From Dysgonomonas sp047972895 (GTDB taxonomy: Bacteria > Bacteroidota > Bacteroidia > Bacteroidales > Dysgonomonadaceae): a stretch of 64,000 bases of DNA. The translations under genes were made by a program, and so were the position numbers. Below, piece by piece: positions 37,632-45,802 of the stretch; the stretch's first letter is position 1, and every line of letters starts with the position of its first letter. The notes under the pieces are model-generated. The model was not told where the DNA came from. It saw only the letters and a program-made list of their open reading frames with translations, and did not search any database. The stretch is from positions 1-64,000 of the forward strand of contig JBKEBA010000023.1 of the NCBI GenBank assembly GCA_047972895.1, in the 5' to 3' direction.

Positions 37632-38894
37632 ATGGAAGAAATCTTACATTATGTATGGAAATACAGGCTTTTTCAGAAGGAGCTGAAGACTACCGATGGG
37701 CAGTCTATCGAAGTAATAGATGTAGGGCTTCCTAACTCGAATGAAGGACCCGATTTTTTCAATGCTAAAATAAAAATAGAGGATAAGATTTGGGCCGGGA
37801 ATATCGAGATACATAAAGCTTCCGAAGATTGGGTAAAACACAAGCACCATACCAATAAAAATTATAACTCGGTCATACTACATGTGGTGGAAAAGGCTAC
37901 GTGCGAAGTAATCAATGAATTGGGACAAGCTGTTACACAATGTGAAATAACTTATCCGAAAAGTATTAAGGATAACTACGAGTTCCTTATACATTCCGAC
38001 ATAGACATACCGTGTTGCAACTATATAGGCTCAATGCCATCCATTCATTTAAATTCGTGGATGAACAACCTCTTGATAGAACGTTTGGAAAGAAAATCGA
38101 ACCACGTGCAACAATTGCTTGACAGGTTCAACAATTCGTGGGAAGATGTATTCTATGTTCTGCTTTCACGCAATTTCGGTTTTGGGCTAAATTCCGATTC
38201 ATTCGAAAGGTTGGCTTTAAGCTTACCTCTCAGAAACATTCAGAAGCAAGGAGATAATCTGATACAGATAGAAGCCCTTCTTTTCGGTCAGGCAGGCATA
38301 CTCGACAGCTTGAAAACAGACGATAGCTATTTCTCATTATTACAGAAAGAATACGAGTTTCTTAAAAATAAATATGAACTGAAACCGTTAGAATCTTATA
38401 TATTCAAAAGCCTGAGAACAAGACCAACGGCATTTCCTCAAATCAGAATTGCTCAATTAGCAGCTCTTTTGCATAGCTCACATGGTTTGTTTTCCAAAAT
38501 TATTTCATGTGAAGATTTAGGAAAAATAAGGTTAATGTTTCATGTAAATGCTTCTGAATATTGGCAAAATCATTATAGCTTTGGTGTTACATCCGAACGG
38601 AAATCGAAATATCTGGGCGATGCCTCACTCGATATTATACTTATTAATACGGTTATTCCTATATTGTTTATTTATGGAAAGATTATAGATAGTGAAGTTC
38701 ACTGCGATAGAGCATTTCAGTTTCTGGAAATACTAAAACCCGAACAGAATGTTATTACAAAAAGATTTACCAAACTGAAAATGCCTTTAAACAACGCAGG
38801 AGATTCGCAGGCTATGATACAACTGAAAAGAGAGTATTGTGAACTCCGCAAATGTTTGTTTTGCAGGATAGGACATCTCTTTCTTAAAAATTAA
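37632..38894 (+). CDS. DUF2851 family protein
   Basis: The 420-residue protein is recognised as DUF2851 by its start (MEEILHYVWKYRLFQ), the conserved VIDVGLPNSNEGPDFFNAKI and WAGNIEIHKASEDWVKHKHH, and CRIGHLFLKN at the end. The D...E..K.H layout near residues 37-75 is reminiscent of PD-(D/E)XK nucleases, but I cannot prove activity. No signal peptide is seen. Its place right after recO and a MutS-like gene would suit a DNA-related role (inference). Confidence 0.85.
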   Translation: MEEILHYVWKYRLFQKELKTTDGQSIEVIDVGLPNSNEGPDFFNAKIKIEDKIWAGNIEIHKASEDWVKHKHHTNKNYNSVILHVVEKATCEVINELGQAVTQCEITYPKSIKDNYEFLIHSDIDIPCCNYIGSMPSIHLNSWMNNLLIERLERKSNHVQQLLDRFNNSWEDVFYVLLSRNFGFGLNSDSFERLALSLPLRNIQKQGDNLIQIEALLFGQAGILDSLKTDDSYFSLLQKEYEFLKNKYELKPLESYIFKSLRTRPTAFPQIRIAQLAALLHSSHGLFSKIISCEDLGKIRLMFHVNASEYWQNHYSFGVTSERKSKYLGDASLDIILINTVIPILFIYGKIIDSEVHCDRAFQFLEILKPEQNVITKRFTKLKMPLNNAGDSQAMIQLKREYCELRKCLFCRIGHLFLKN

Positions 38895-38933
38895 AGAATT
38901 GTAAACTAATTATACGTCTAAACTCTTTATAAT

Positions 38934-40145
38934 ATGAAATATATTGACCTCTTCAACCATCTCAAGAAAATAGAGAATTACACAGACAATGTAATAGATA
39001 TAGACAAGAATACGGAGATACGTAATTTTACGTTCGAATCAAATTATCGTTTTATTCTCCCCGGGGGGTTGGGTAATAATGATGATTATGAATTTATCCC
39101 TAGTATTCCGAAAGATTATGAGCCTGATGTTATCCAACAAATGCTGAACAAGAAAGACGCAGAGATACAAGAAAACATCAAGTTTCGCTATCATATGATG
39201 ATGCCTAAAAATGTAGCAAAAGCAAAAGGCATCATATTCATGTTTCACGGATTCAATGAAAAGACGTGGTATAAATATTTGCCTTGGGCAAAATATATAG
39301 TCGACAAGACAGGTAAGTCCATAGTAATGTTTCCAATTGCTTTTCATATGAATCGCGCACCCGCGGCATGGAGCAGTACGCGCGAGATGTATCGTGTAAG
39401 TGAACAACGCAAAGAACGACATCCCGATATTCTTTGCTCTAGTCTTTCCAATGTTGCCATCAGTACCCGCCTTCATAATAAGCCTCAGCGATTCATTTGG
39501 TCAGGGCTACAATCTTACTACGATGTTATAGACTTTGTAGAAAACTTTAAGGAGGGATTACATCCCGCTATCGAGCAAGATGCCAGCATAGATTTTTTCT
39601 CTTATTCCATCGGTACATTTTTGGGTGAGATACTAATGATGAGTAACAAAGATGGACATTTTTCTAAATCCAAATACGCTACATTCTGCGGAGGCGCAGT
39701 ATTCAACCGCCTGTCTCCGGTGTCGAAGTTTATTCTGGATAGTGAAGCTAATGTAAGTCTCTACTCCTATGTCGTTGAGCATCTGGAAAGTCATATGAAA
39801 CGCGACGAAGTTCTCCGTCATTATATGCACACACATCCTGAAGGAAATAATTTCAGAAGCATGTTGAATTACAAAGTACTGACAACCATACGGGAGGATA
39901 TATTCAGGAAAATGAGTGACCAGTTTTATGCCATTACTCTGGCGAAAGATGAAGTCGTTCCTGCTTACGAGGTTATTAATACCTTGCAAGGTTCGTGCAG
40001 GGATGTCCCAATCAATATAGAAATACTGGACTATCCTTACAAATACATACACGAAGATCCCTTCCCTGCCCTTCCAAAAATTGCAGATGAGGTAGATAAA
40101 CAATTCAGATACACATTTGACAAATTTGTTGATTTTTTAAAATAA
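38934..40145 (+). CDS. DUF6051 family alpha/beta-hydrolase-like protein
   Basis: This 403-residue cytosolic protein has the alpha/beta-hydrolase pattern: the oxyanion-type loop GIIFMFHGFNEKTWYKYLPW, a nucleophile elbow SYSIG in FFSYSIGTFLGEIL (about residue 224), and a late acid/His region near AKDEVVPAYEVI and YKYIHEDPFP. It matches the DUF6051 group of Bacteroidetes. Substrate unknown. It begins 39 nt after DUF2851 and ends 11 nt before the DUF1080 gene, so it is probably in the same transcript. Confidence 0.82.
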   Translation: MKYIDLFNHLKKIENYTDNVIDIDKNTEIRNFTFESNYRFILPGGLGNNDDYEFIPSIPKDYEPDVIQQMLNKKDAEIQENIKFRYHMMMPKNVAKAKGIIFMFHGFNEKTWYKYLPWAKYIVDKTGKSIVMFPIAFHMNRAPAAWSSTREMYRVSEQRKERHPDILCSSLSNVAISTRLHNKPQRFIWSGLQSYYDVIDFVENFKEGLHPAIEQDASIDFFSYSIGTFLGEILMMSNKDGHFSKSKYATFCGGAVFNRLSPVSKFILDSEANVSLYSYVVEHLESHMKRDEVLRHYMHTHPEGNNFRSMLNYKVLTTIREDIFRKMSDQFYAITLAKDEVVPAYEVINTLQGSCRDVPINIEILDYPYKYIHEDPFPALPKIADEVDKQFRYTFDKFVDFLK

Positions 40146-40156
40146 GAAAAACACCT

Positions 40157-40804
40157 ATGAAAAAGAATTTTATCGCAGTTACATTTGTAGTGTTAGCAGC
40201 CCTGCTTTGCGGACAGGTAAATGCACAGGAAGTAGAAAAACTATTCAATGGAAAAGACCTTTCTAATTGGAATTTCGTATTAGAAAAAGATACACCCTCA
40301 GCATCGGAAGTATTTTCGGTACGAGACGGAGCGATACATATAACAGGCCCTCTGGGATATATGTACACTCAGAAAAAATATAGCAACTTCCATTTACAAG
40401 CCGAATGGAAATGGCCTAATGGAGTAGAATCCAATAGTGGAATCTTCCTTTTGATTAAAGATCCCAAGAATCCATTCCCGAACGGGATAGAATGCCAACT
40501 CCATGCAGGTGATGCAGGTGACTTTGTATTATTGGGAGGTTCTGACCTTGCAGAATTCAAGAATCCAAAAGGTCAACCTCGTCCCGCTTTTCCTGTCGTA
40601 AAAAAAGCAAAAGAATCGAGCGAAAATAAAGCCGGAGAATGGAACAAAGCTGATATATATTGCCGCAATGGAGTAATTACAGTTTATATCAATGGTGTTT
40701 ACCAAAACAAAGGGACGTGCAAAGTAAAAGAAGGGCACATCGGCTTGCAGAGCGAAGGAAAAGACATTGCATTCAAGAATGTGATATTAACACCTCTTCC
40801 TTAA
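40157..40804 (+). CDS. Secreted DUF1080 (3-keto-disaccharide hydrolase-like) protein
   Basis: This 215-residue protein starts with a signal peptide (FVVLAALLCGQVNAQ) and shows the DUF1080 concanavalin-like fold: LFNGKDLSNWNFV, YSNFHLQAEWKWPNGVESNS, GIECQLHAGDAGDFVLLGG and GHIGLQSEGKDIAFKNV. Family members hydrolyse 3-keto-glycosides made by a separate dehydrogenase, and no such oxidoreductase is nearby. A periplasmic carbohydrate role is likely but not shown here. Confidence 0.88.
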   Translation: MKKNFIAVTFVVLAALLCGQVNAQEVEKLFNGKDLSNWNFVLEKDTPSASEVFSVRDGAIHITGPLGYMYTQKKYSNFHLQAEWKWPNGVESNSGIFLLIKDPKNPFPNGIECQLHAGDAGDFVLLGGSDLAEFKNPKGQPRPAFPVVKKAKESSENKAGEWNKADIYCRNGVITVYINGVYQNKGTCKVKEGHIGLQSEGKDIAFKNVILTPLP

Positions 40805-40862
40805 TTATACTATTTAGGCTAGAATATTGAAAACGAAGCCCTATCTATAACGAATAACAGAT

Positions 40863-41951
40863 ATGAAAAAAGGTAAAAAAGAAAAATATCATAATCTATC
40901 AGTCTTTTATATGGCATTATGCCTCTTTCTGCTCTCTTCAATCAGTAGTTGCTCGCAGGTAAAAAAAGAAATATCGTTCTCTGTCTTACAACTAAACCTA
41001 TGGCATGGAGGAACAAAAGTTCCTGGTGGTTTTGAAGGTATAGTCGGAGTTTTAGAGGAGGTAGATGCAGATGTCGTTTTCTTATGCGAAACTCAAGATA
41101 AGTTGGTGCCTCGGGTTCTGGAAGAACTAGAAAAAAGAGGAAAGCATTATCACGAGCTGTCATTAGGTATATCGGGAACCATTCTATCTAAAATCGAACC
41201 TGATAGTTTTACCAAAGCCTGCATAATTCCGGGTGATGAACATCGTGCAATGTTGAAAGCCACAATTACAATAGGCGGTCAGCCAATTTGCTTCTATGCA
41301 AACCATCTGGATTATAGAAATTATGAATGTTACCTCCCAAGAGGTTACAGTGGTACTACATGGAAGAAAATAGATGCTCCGATAATCGATGAGCCCACTG
41401 TACTCGAAGCCAATAGAAAGTCTTATCGGGACGAAAGTATCCGCGCATTTGTAGAGGATGCCCAAAAGGAAATAGAAAAAGGGCATTGTGTTATTATGGG
41501 TGGAGATTTCAATGAGCCATCTCATTTAGATTGGCAAGCAAGCACAAAGGACTTATTCGACCATAATGGTGCTATCATCAATTGGGATTGCTCTGTAATG
41601 CTTCATGAAGCCGGGTTCAAAGATACATTCCGCGAAATCTATCCGGATGTAGTAAAAAATCCCGGATTTACTTTTCCTGCAGGCAATAAATTAGCCGATG
41701 AAGCTAAGCTCGAAAGACTAGCTTGGGCTCCTGAAGCTGACGAAAGGGATCGGATCGACTTTATTTATTACTACCCAACTAATTCAAAGCTCTCTCTGCA
41801 AAACAGTATATTGATTGGTCCATCAGAGACTGTACTTAAAAATCAGATTGTAGAGAACGATTCGGAAGATAAATTCTTTACGCCAAAAAGCGTATGGCCA
41901 ACAGACCATAAAGGAAATATTGCAACTTTCAAGTTAGTCTTATCTGAGTAG
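40863..41951 (+). CDS. Endonuclease/exonuclease/phosphatase-family lipoprotein
   Basis: This 362-residue protein has a lipoprotein-like signal (lipobox SISSC, Cys near residue 30) and EEP-fold motifs: VLQLNLWHGGTKV, VVFLCETQD (metal Glu), IMGGDFNEPSHLDW (Asp/Asn), DRIDFIYYY and WPTDHKGNIATF (catalytic Asp-His). Being exported, it more likely cleaves phosphodiesters or phosphorylated metabolites than acts in DNA repair. A terminator follows at 41975. It begins 58 nt after the DUF1080 gene. Confidence 0.88.
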   Translation: MKKGKKEKYHNLSVFYMALCLFLLSSISSCSQVKKEISFSVLQLNLWHGGTKVPGGFEGIVGVLEEVDADVVFLCETQDKLVPRVLEELEKRGKHYHELSLGISGTILSKIEPDSFTKACIIPGDEHRAMLKATITIGGQPICFYANHLDYRNYECYLPRGYSGTTWKKIDAPIIDEPTVLEANRKSYRDESIRAFVEDAQKEIEKGHCVIMGGDFNEPSHLDWQASTKDLFDHNGAIINWDCSVMLHEAGFKDTFREIYPDVVKNPGFTFPAGNKLADEAKLERLAWAPEADERDRIDFIYYYPTNSKLSLQNSILIGPSETVLKNQIVENDSEDKFFTPKSVWPTDHKGNIATFKLVLSE

Positions 41952-41974
41952 GTTTCAGTATTTAAGGAACAAGA

Positions 41975-42012
41975 AGGGTTGTCTCTTTAGAGACAACCCT
42001 CTTTTAATTTTT
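41975..42012 (+). terminator. Terminator overlapping the end of lpxB
   Basis: The 11-bp perfect stem AGGGTTGTCTC / GAGACAACCCT with a TTTA loop is followed by CTTTTAATTTTT on the plus strand. On the other strand its right arm is the last codons and stop of lpxB, so coding and terminating sequence are shared. Confidence 0.85.
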
Positions 42013-43132
42013 CAATTACAATACTGGCAGCTCTTTGCGAAGCACCTGGTTCTCCCAGTATTTGTATAATATTATCGTATTCTGAGAGCATCTTATCACG
42101 ATAACACCTATCGTTGAGTAACTTATCAGTTTCCTGACAAATGGATGCTACCGAAAAAAATTTCGCAAACAATTCCTGTACTACAGTTTTATCAGCAATC
42201 AGATTTACCAGAGAAATATATCTAGTATGCAGTATATTTTTGAAAACCCAATATACAATATATGGTATAGGTGTCTTATAACAAACCACCTGCGGCACAC
42301 GAAACAATGCTGCCTCTAATGTAGCTGTACCAGACGTAACCAGTGCGGCTTCTGCATATTCGAGCAAGCGATAAGTTTGTCCGAAAACGATTTTACAAGA
42401 TTTATCACCAATATATTTTTTATAATAATCTAATTCGATTGCCGGTGCACCTGCAATTACAGGTTGATAGTCTGTAAAACTCTCTATAGACTTAAGCATT
42501 GCAGGAAGATTATCTTTTATTTCCTGTCTACGGCTTCCGGCTAACAAAGCTATTATTGGCTTTTCTTCTAATTTATTATCCTCGAAAAATTTAGTCCGTG
42601 TATCGCCTTCATTTCCTTCTCTGAAGTTAGCTACAGCATCTACAACAGGATTGCCCACATAATCGATATGGTAATTATGCTTTTTGTAAAACTCCACTTC
42701 GAAGGGAAGTATGGACAACATTACATCTACATATTTTTTGAAGGATTTCACCCTGTATTCTTTCCACGCCCACACCTTAGGCGATATGTAGTAATATACA
42801 GGAATATCGGTATGTGTTTTTATATACTTAGCTACTTTCAGGTTGAAACCGGGATAATCTATAAGAATAAGTACATCGGGCTGAAACTTTATTATTTCTT
42901 CTTGACACATCTTCATATTACGTAGAATTGTTCGCAAGTTAAGTAATACCGGAATGAAGCCCATAAAGGCCATTTCCCGATAATGCTTTAGCAATTTACC
43001 TCCCTGTGCCTGCATCAAATCTCCACCGAAGAAACAAAATTCAGCTTCCGAATCCTGTTCTTTCAATGCTGCCATCAGATTAGATCCGTGTAAATCTCCA
43101 GAGGCTTCTCCTGCAACAAGAAAATATCTCAT
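41987..43132 (-). CDS. lpxB: Lipid-A-disaccharide synthase
   Basis: LpxB joins UDP-2,3-diacylglucosamine and lipid X to form the lipid A disaccharide at the inner-membrane face. The 381-residue protein begins MRYFLVAGEASGDLHGSNL and has FFGGDLMQAQGGKLLKHY, YYISPKVWAWKEYRVK, IALLAGSRRQEI and ALVTSGTATLEAALF, all family-typical. It follows surE by 25 nt in an operon. The last residues (EGCL) are encoded inside a terminator hairpin. Confidence 0.97.
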   Translation of the reverse strand: MRYFLVAGEASGDLHGSNLMAALKEQDSEAEFCFFGGDLMQAQGGKLLKHYREMAFMGFIPVLLNLRTILRNMKMCQEEIIKFQPDVLILIDYPGFNLKVAKYIKTHTDIPVYYYISPKVWAWKEYRVKSFKKYVDVMLSILPFEVEFYKKHNYHIDYVGNPVVDAVANFREGNEGDTRTKFFEDNKLEEKPIIALLAGSRRQEIKDNLPAMLKSIESFTDYQPVIAGAPAIELDYYKKYIGDKSCKIVFGQTYRLLEYAEAALVTSGTATLEAALFRVPQVVCYKTPIPYIVYWVFKNILHTRYISLVNLIADKTVVQELFAKFFSVASICQETDKLLNDRCYRDKMLSEYDNIIQILGEPGASQRAASIVIEKLKEGCL

Positions 43133-43157
43133 ACTTATTTACTTAATATTCAGTTTA

Positions 43158-43934
43158 TCAGACTAATTTCTCCCAACTCCTAATTTTCTCTATATACTCG
43201 TGATTCGTCATATCGACTTTAACGGGAACAACAGAGACATAACCCTGAGCTAAAGCCCATTCATCAGTCGCCTCGTCTTGAGGTTCATCATTTGCAAATT
43301 CACCTGTTAGCCAATAAACATTTTTATCTATTCCGTCTTTCGATAATAAGAATTCCTTTATCCATTGTCCCGATGTCTGGCGACAAACTTTAATACCCTG
43401 TATATTATTTCCCTTTGGGATATTTACATTCAAACATGTTCCAGATGGAAGACCTTCTTTTATTACCTGTTCCGTCAACAGACGAATATATTTTTTAGAA
43501 TAAGAAAAATCTGCATCGTAACTATGATCTAATAATGAGAATCCGATAGATGGTATCTTAAAGACAGCTCCTTCTATTGCCGCACCCATCGTACCCGAAT
43601 ACAAAACAGCAACAGCAGCATTCGATCCATGATTGACACCTGATAAGACAATATCAGGTTTGCGTTCTGCCAGTTCATTTATACCTAACTTAACACAATC
43701 GACAGGTGTACCTGTACAAGTATAAATTTTTAAGTCCGGCTCATCCTTCAACAAATTTGCCCGAAGCGGGTGTAATGATGTGATAGCACTCGACATACCT
43801 GAACGTGGGCCATCAGGTGCAACAACTAGGATTTCACCAAGACCTTTTACACTTTCTATCAACGCAATTATTCCTTTGGCCAAATAACCATCGTCATTGG
43901 TTATCAATATCAAAGGTTTGTTATTCTCCATCAT
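43158..43934 (-). CDS. surE: 5'/3'-nucleotidase SurE
   Basis: SurE is a metal-dependent nucleoside monophosphatase. I chose ATG 43934 rather than the ATG at 43991, because the promoter box (43957-43964) lies between them; the protein is then 258 residues. The metal site is clear: LITNDDGYLA (Asp14, Asp15), SGMSSAITS and LSGVNHGSNAAVAVLYSGTM. The ATG at 43931 is equally possible. It is co-transcribed with lpxB. Confidence 0.95.
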   Translation of the reverse strand: MMENNKPLILITNDDGYLAKGIIALIESVKGLGEILVVAPDGPRSGMSSAITSLHPLRANLLKDEPDLKIYTCTGTPVDCVKLGINELAERKPDIVLSGVNHGSNAAVAVLYSGTMGAAIEGAVFKIPSIGFSLLDHSYDADFSYSKKYIRLLTEQVIKEGLPSGTCLNVNIPKGNNIQGIKVCRQTSGQWIKEFLLSKDGIDKNVYWLTGEFANDEPQDEATDEWALAQGYVSVVPVKVDMTNHEYIEKIRSWEKLV

Positions 43935-43956
43935 TTGTGACTTTTTTATTAAGATG

Positions 43957-43964
43957 CAAAGATA
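43957..43964 (-). promoter_or_regulatory. -7 box of surE-lpxB
   Basis: TATCTTTG on the minus strand matches TAnnTTTG, 22 nt before ATG 43934. It decides the surE start. Confidence 0.6.
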
Positions 43965-43994
43965 CCCAAATATTTTCAATTCCTTTCTCATAAC

Positions 43995-44026
43995 TTTGTC
44001 CTACAATCATATATTTCGTAACTTTG
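43995..44026 (+). promoter_or_regulatory. Promoter of the alkaline phosphatase gene
   Basis: TTTG at 43995-43998 and TAACTTTG at 44019-44026 are spaced by 20 nt, an almost ideal Bacteroidetes -33/-7 promoter. It ends 35 nt before the ATG at 44062. A second TAACTTTG copy sits at 43991-43998. Confidence 0.7.
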
Positions 44027-44061
44027 TTGGAATAATTCAATCTATAAAATCAATCGCAATC

Positions 44062-45717
44062 ATGAAAAAAAGCAATCTGAGCTTACTGCTCTTATTATTT
44101 ATTTTTACAACTACGATATATGCCCAGAGTCATTATCGCAGACCCGTAAAGCCGACAAAAAATGTCATAGTCATGATACCTGACGGTACATCTATCGGAG
44201 TAGTTTCTGCTGCCCGTTGGTATCAGATTTACAATAAGCTGGGAGGTAATAATCTGGCTATTGACCCGTATTTATGTGGTACGGTTAAGACATTCTCTTC
44301 TAATGCGCCTATCGGCGATTCAGCGCCTACCACTTCGGCATATATGACCGGGATGCCGCAAAAGACAGGTAATGTCTCTATATATCCTGAAGCCGATCCT
44401 GACAATGATTTGGTACCAGTTGATCCATCAATGACATATCAACCGTTAGCTACAATTTTGGAGGCAGCCCGATATCAGCAGAATAAAGCAACAGGATTAG
44501 TGGTTACAGTGGAATTTCCACATGCAACACCTGCTGATTGTGCAGCACATTACTACAATAGAGGAAAATACGATTATATAGCGCCTCAGATGGCCTATCA
44601 GAATCTTGATGTAATGTTCGGTGGCGGTAATGCTCAAATAACAGACGATATTAAAGATCACTTTAAGAGTACAAATACAACTCTGATTCAGAATGATGCT
44701 AAAGCTTTCCGTGCATTTAACGGAAAAGAGAAAATCTGGGCTCTATTCGAAGATGGGGCACATCCTTACGACTTGGACAGAGATCCCGAAGTTGTTCCTT
44801 CTTTAGCTGAAATGACACAAAAAGCATTAAACAGATTATCTCAAGATAAGAACGGATTCTTCCTAATGGTGGAAGGCAGTAAAATAGATTGGTCGGCACA
44901 CGGAAACGATGCAGTCGGTTGTATCACTGAATATCTGGCTTTTGATAAAGCTGTGGGCATCGTAATGGATTTTGCAAAGAAAAACGGAGAAACAACCGTT
45001 ATAGTATTACCTGACCATGGGAACAGCGGATTTACAATTGGTCGTCGTGATTTGCCTAGTTATGACAAAGCAACTGTACATGACTTATTCAAAAATGTTT
45101 CCCAATATAAAAAGACAGGCGAAGGTCTGGAAAAAATATTATTAAAATCAAAACCCGAGGATTTCAAGAAAATCTTCAAAGAATATACGGACATAGATTT
45201 GAATGATGAAGAGTTAGAATTGCTCCTAAGCTCCAAGAATTACACAGAAGCTGATTATATGAAGAAAAGTAACAGTGTAAATATGGGTTCCAGCATCGTA
45301 AAAATAATGAATGCTCATACATACTTCGGATTCACGACAGGAGGACATACAGGAGAGGAAGTATTCCTTGCTGCTTACCATCCCAAAGGCGATTTACCAA
45401 TAGGAATGAATACAAATACCGAGATTAATCAATATCTTGCTGCTGCTCTAGGTATCAAAAAACCTTTATCAGAAATGACAAAGGAAATTTTCGCAAAGCA
45501 TACTGATGTATTCAGCGGGATAGATTATACTATTGATAAGTCTGATAAAAAGTTTCCTGTGTTAGTAGTAAAGAAAGGAGCGAATACTCTTAAAGTTCCA
45601 GCTTTTAAATCTATTGCCTATCTAAATGACCAACCATTCGATTTGCGTTCGGTTACTATATATATAGACAAAAATGATACTTTCTATCTACCAAAAGACT
45701 TGATAAAGAAACTATAA
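44062..45717 (+). CDS. Alkaline phosphatase (PhoA family)
   Basis: I chose ATG 44062: it gives the signal peptide ending TTTIYAQ and follows the promoter. Earlier in-frame starts lie inside or before the promoter. The 551-residue periplasmic enzyme frees phosphate from monoesters. Metal and catalytic motifs are MIPDGTSIG (Asp41), PIGDSAPTTSAYMTG (Ser87 as nucleophile by alignment with the DSA motif), VEGSKIDWSAHGND, VLPDHGNSGF and TGGHTGEEV. About 130 extra residues after the GGHTGE motif form a small C-terminal region. A terminator follows. Confidence 0.94.
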   Translation: MKKSNLSLLLLLFIFTTTIYAQSHYRRPVKPTKNVIVMIPDGTSIGVVSAARWYQIYNKLGGNNLAIDPYLCGTVKTFSSNAPIGDSAPTTSAYMTGMPQKTGNVSIYPEADPDNDLVPVDPSMTYQPLATILEAARYQQNKATGLVVTVEFPHATPADCAAHYYNRGKYDYIAPQMAYQNLDVMFGGGNAQITDDIKDHFKSTNTTLIQNDAKAFRAFNGKEKIWALFEDGAHPYDLDRDPEVVPSLAEMTQKALNRLSQDKNGFFLMVEGSKIDWSAHGNDAVGCITEYLAFDKAVGIVMDFAKKNGETTVIVLPDHGNSGFTIGRRDLPSYDKATVHDLFKNVSQYKKTGEGLEKILLKSKPEDFKKIFKEYTDIDLNDEELELLLSSKNYTEADYMKKSNSVNMGSSIVKIMNAHTYFGFTTGGHTGEEVFLAAYHPKGDLPIGMNTNTEINQYLAAALGIKKPLSEMTKEIFAKHTDVFSGIDYTIDKSDKKFPVLVVKKGANTLKVPAFKSIAYLNDQPFDLRSVTIYIDKNDTFYLPKDLIKKL

Positions 45718-45742
45718 AATTCCAAGAGAATTTTTAACATAG

Positions 45743-45780
45743 AAAAAGCAGGGTGGCGAATCCGTCTCCCTGCTTTTTCT
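45743..45780. terminator. Bidirectional terminator between converging genes
   Basis: The 11-bp stem AAAAAGCAGGG / CCCTGCTTTTT with a 14-nt loop gives a T run on either strand. It serves the phosphatase and the GH2 gene. Confidence 0.88.
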
Positions 45781-45802
45781 TTATATTATTTTACTTAAGA
45801 GC

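Noticed and set aside
43897..44061. N-terminal extension of the alkaline phosphatase
   Set aside because: The added 55 residues span both promoters and precede a perfect signal peptide at 44062.
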